Part shown: in pieces, positions 63,109 through 64,000 of the stretch
Position numbering within the stretch: position 1 is the stretch's first letter
Layout: every line of letters starts with the position of its first letter
Notes under the pieces: generated by a model
What the model was told of the DNA's origin: nothing
What the model saw: only the letters and a program-made list of their open reading frames with translations
The model's database searches: none
Assembly: GCF_015354505.1 (NCBI RefSeq)
Contig: NZ_JACAFP010000008.1
Span: 62,005-126,004 of the forward strand
Length of the DNA: 64,000 nucleotides
Direction: 5' to 3'
From: Microbacterium sp. UFMG61
GTDB taxonomy: Bacteria; Actinomycetota; Actinomycetes; Actinomycetales; Microbacteriaceae
Program-made: the position numbers and the translations under genes

Positions 63109-64000
63109 CTACCCGCCGGAGCTCTGCTTGAACTGACGCTCCCAGTCGCGCAACTCGCTGCGACCGATGAGCGAGTCGAGCGACACCTGGAACAGCAATC
63201 CCGTACGGGCGTTGACCTGCTTGATGTTGTCGACGATCTGGGTGGTCACGGCGGCGAGGGCTTCCCGCACCTCGGCGATGCGCTCGTCCGGGGCGTCCCA
63301 GAGATCCGGCCGGGTGAGCAGATCGAGCAGGTAGTCGCGATCGAGCGCGGCGACGAGGCGAGCGAGCTTGTCGGAGTACTCGGCTTCGGCGAGCACGCTC
63401 TGATCCTGACCCGCCTTGGCGTTCAGTCGGATGAACAGCTGCTCGACGTGCGACGCGAGGGCGTCGATGCCCGCGGCGGTCTCGGACGCGACCGGGCTGC
63501 CCGGCACCGCGGCGTAGTCGGCGCGGAGTTCGCGCAGACGGTTCACTCGCAGACGGATGCCGGCGGGCACCGGATCCGTCGAAACCGCCAGCTTGCGTCG
63601 GCGACGCCGCATGAGGAGGCCGAACGCGGTGAGGGCAGCCGCGATCACGACGACACCCCCGATGACCGCAGGCATCAGCGGATCTGCGCCACCTGCCCCT
63701 GAAGTTCCACCCGACGACGCCGGCGTCTCCGCCGAGATCTCCGTCACGGTCTCGACGAGTGCGGCCTGCAGGTCTCCAGCGGATGCGTTCTCATTCTCGT
63801 TCGCGATCCGCAACGCGACGTCGCTGTCGATCACCGTCGAGTCGGCCTGCAGATCGTCGCCGACAGCGAGGATGACGGTCTTCTGCGGAGCGCGCTCGGT
63901 GATCCGATCGAGCAGTTCGAGGTCGTAGACCGTGCCGAGATCGGCATCCGCCGGGAGCACGACGACGGCGATCGAGCCGTCGCCCGGGATCACACCGCTG
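63109..64000 (-). CDS. Partial membrane protein of unknown function
   Basis: A gene entering from the right edge; the reading frame is still open at 64000, so the N-terminus is missing. The visible 297 residues include an alpha/beta domain (SIAVVVLPADADLGTVYDLELL), a Ser/Gly linker, a membrane helix (about 108-128 of the visible part) followed by RRRRRK, and a helical cytoplasmic region with ELRDWERQFKQSSGG at the end. The architecture is like TPM-type or Rv1476-like membrane proteins, but I cannot assign a family. Confidence 0.65.
   Translation of the reverse strand, partial: SGVIPGDGSIAVVVLPADADLGTVYDLELLDRITERAPQKTVILAVGDDLQADSTVIDSDVALRIANENENASAGDLQAALVETVTEISAETPASSGGTSGAGGADPLMPAVIGGVVVIAAALTAFGLLMRRRRRKLAVSTDPVPAGIRLRVNRLRELRADYAAVPGSPVASETAAGIDALASHVEQLFIRLNAKAGQDQSVLAEAEYSDKLARLVAALDRDYLLDLLTRPDLWDAPDERIAEVREALAAVTTQIVDNIKQVNARTGLLFQVSLDSLIGRSELRDWERQFKQSSGG

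Overview
This is the replication-origin region of a high-G+C Gram-positive actinobacterium, most likely a Microbacteriaceae member such as Microbacterium. The evidence is the order rpmH / dnaA-dnaN-recF-dciA-gyrB-gyrA-DUF3566-tRNA-Ile-tRNA-Ala. Farther along lie crgA, a class E sortase, a pabA-type amidotransferase and the fhaA-fhaB-pstP-rodA-pbpA-pknA-pknB cell-wall/division operon. The genus is an inference from gene order and composition. No identity search was run.

Layout. 1-2203: no credible gene, but seven parS centromere sites; parAB is probably just off the left edge. 2204-5260 (minus): rpmH-rnpA-yidD-yidC-khpB-rsmG, tightly overlapped. 5261-7467: DnaA boxes, dnaA and the dnaA-dnaN oriC spacer. 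7468-15702 (plus): dnaN, recF, dciA, gyrB, gyrA and a DUF3566 membrane protein. 15775-19542: a VIT-family transporter and a sensor kinase / response regulator / DUF4097 operon. 19627-19799: tRNA-Ile and tRNA-Ala. 20228-28674: small housekeeping and unknown genes (lipoprotein, M24 peptidase, Nudix, YbaK, cyclophilin, rhomboid, crgA, sortase, amidotransferase). 28719-37780 (minus): the Ser/Thr kinase, PASTA and FHA operon. 38063: tRNA-Leu.

38.2-63 kb is accessory. A four-gene operon at 39381-42533 (Sec-secreted four-cysteine protein, ABC ATPase, two membrane proteins) sits between two near-identical 32-bp direct repeats. It is the best candidate here for an undescribed system. Next come a PfkB sugar kinase, DUF202 proteins, a siderophore-interacting reductase, an aldo/keto reductase and a rifamycin ADP-ribosyltransferase (arr). 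A sugar-acid operon (uxuB, zinc dehydrogenase, MHS transporter, manD, eda, kdgK) follows with a divergent LacI regulator. Then come an iron-siderophore ABC importer behind a DtxR/IdeR-like iron box, a MerR/SDR divergent pair, and a Clp-N/SRPBCC fusion under an apparently leaderless, self-regulated HTH gene. The last gene runs off the right edge.

How the genes work together. The first 38 kb combines chromosome replication and segregation with membrane-protein insertion and phospho-control of peptidoglycan synthesis and division. The rest covers sugar-acid and iron uptake, stress sensing, antibiotic inactivation and one probable acquired cassette. No transposase, integrase, rRNA gene or CRISPR array was seen.
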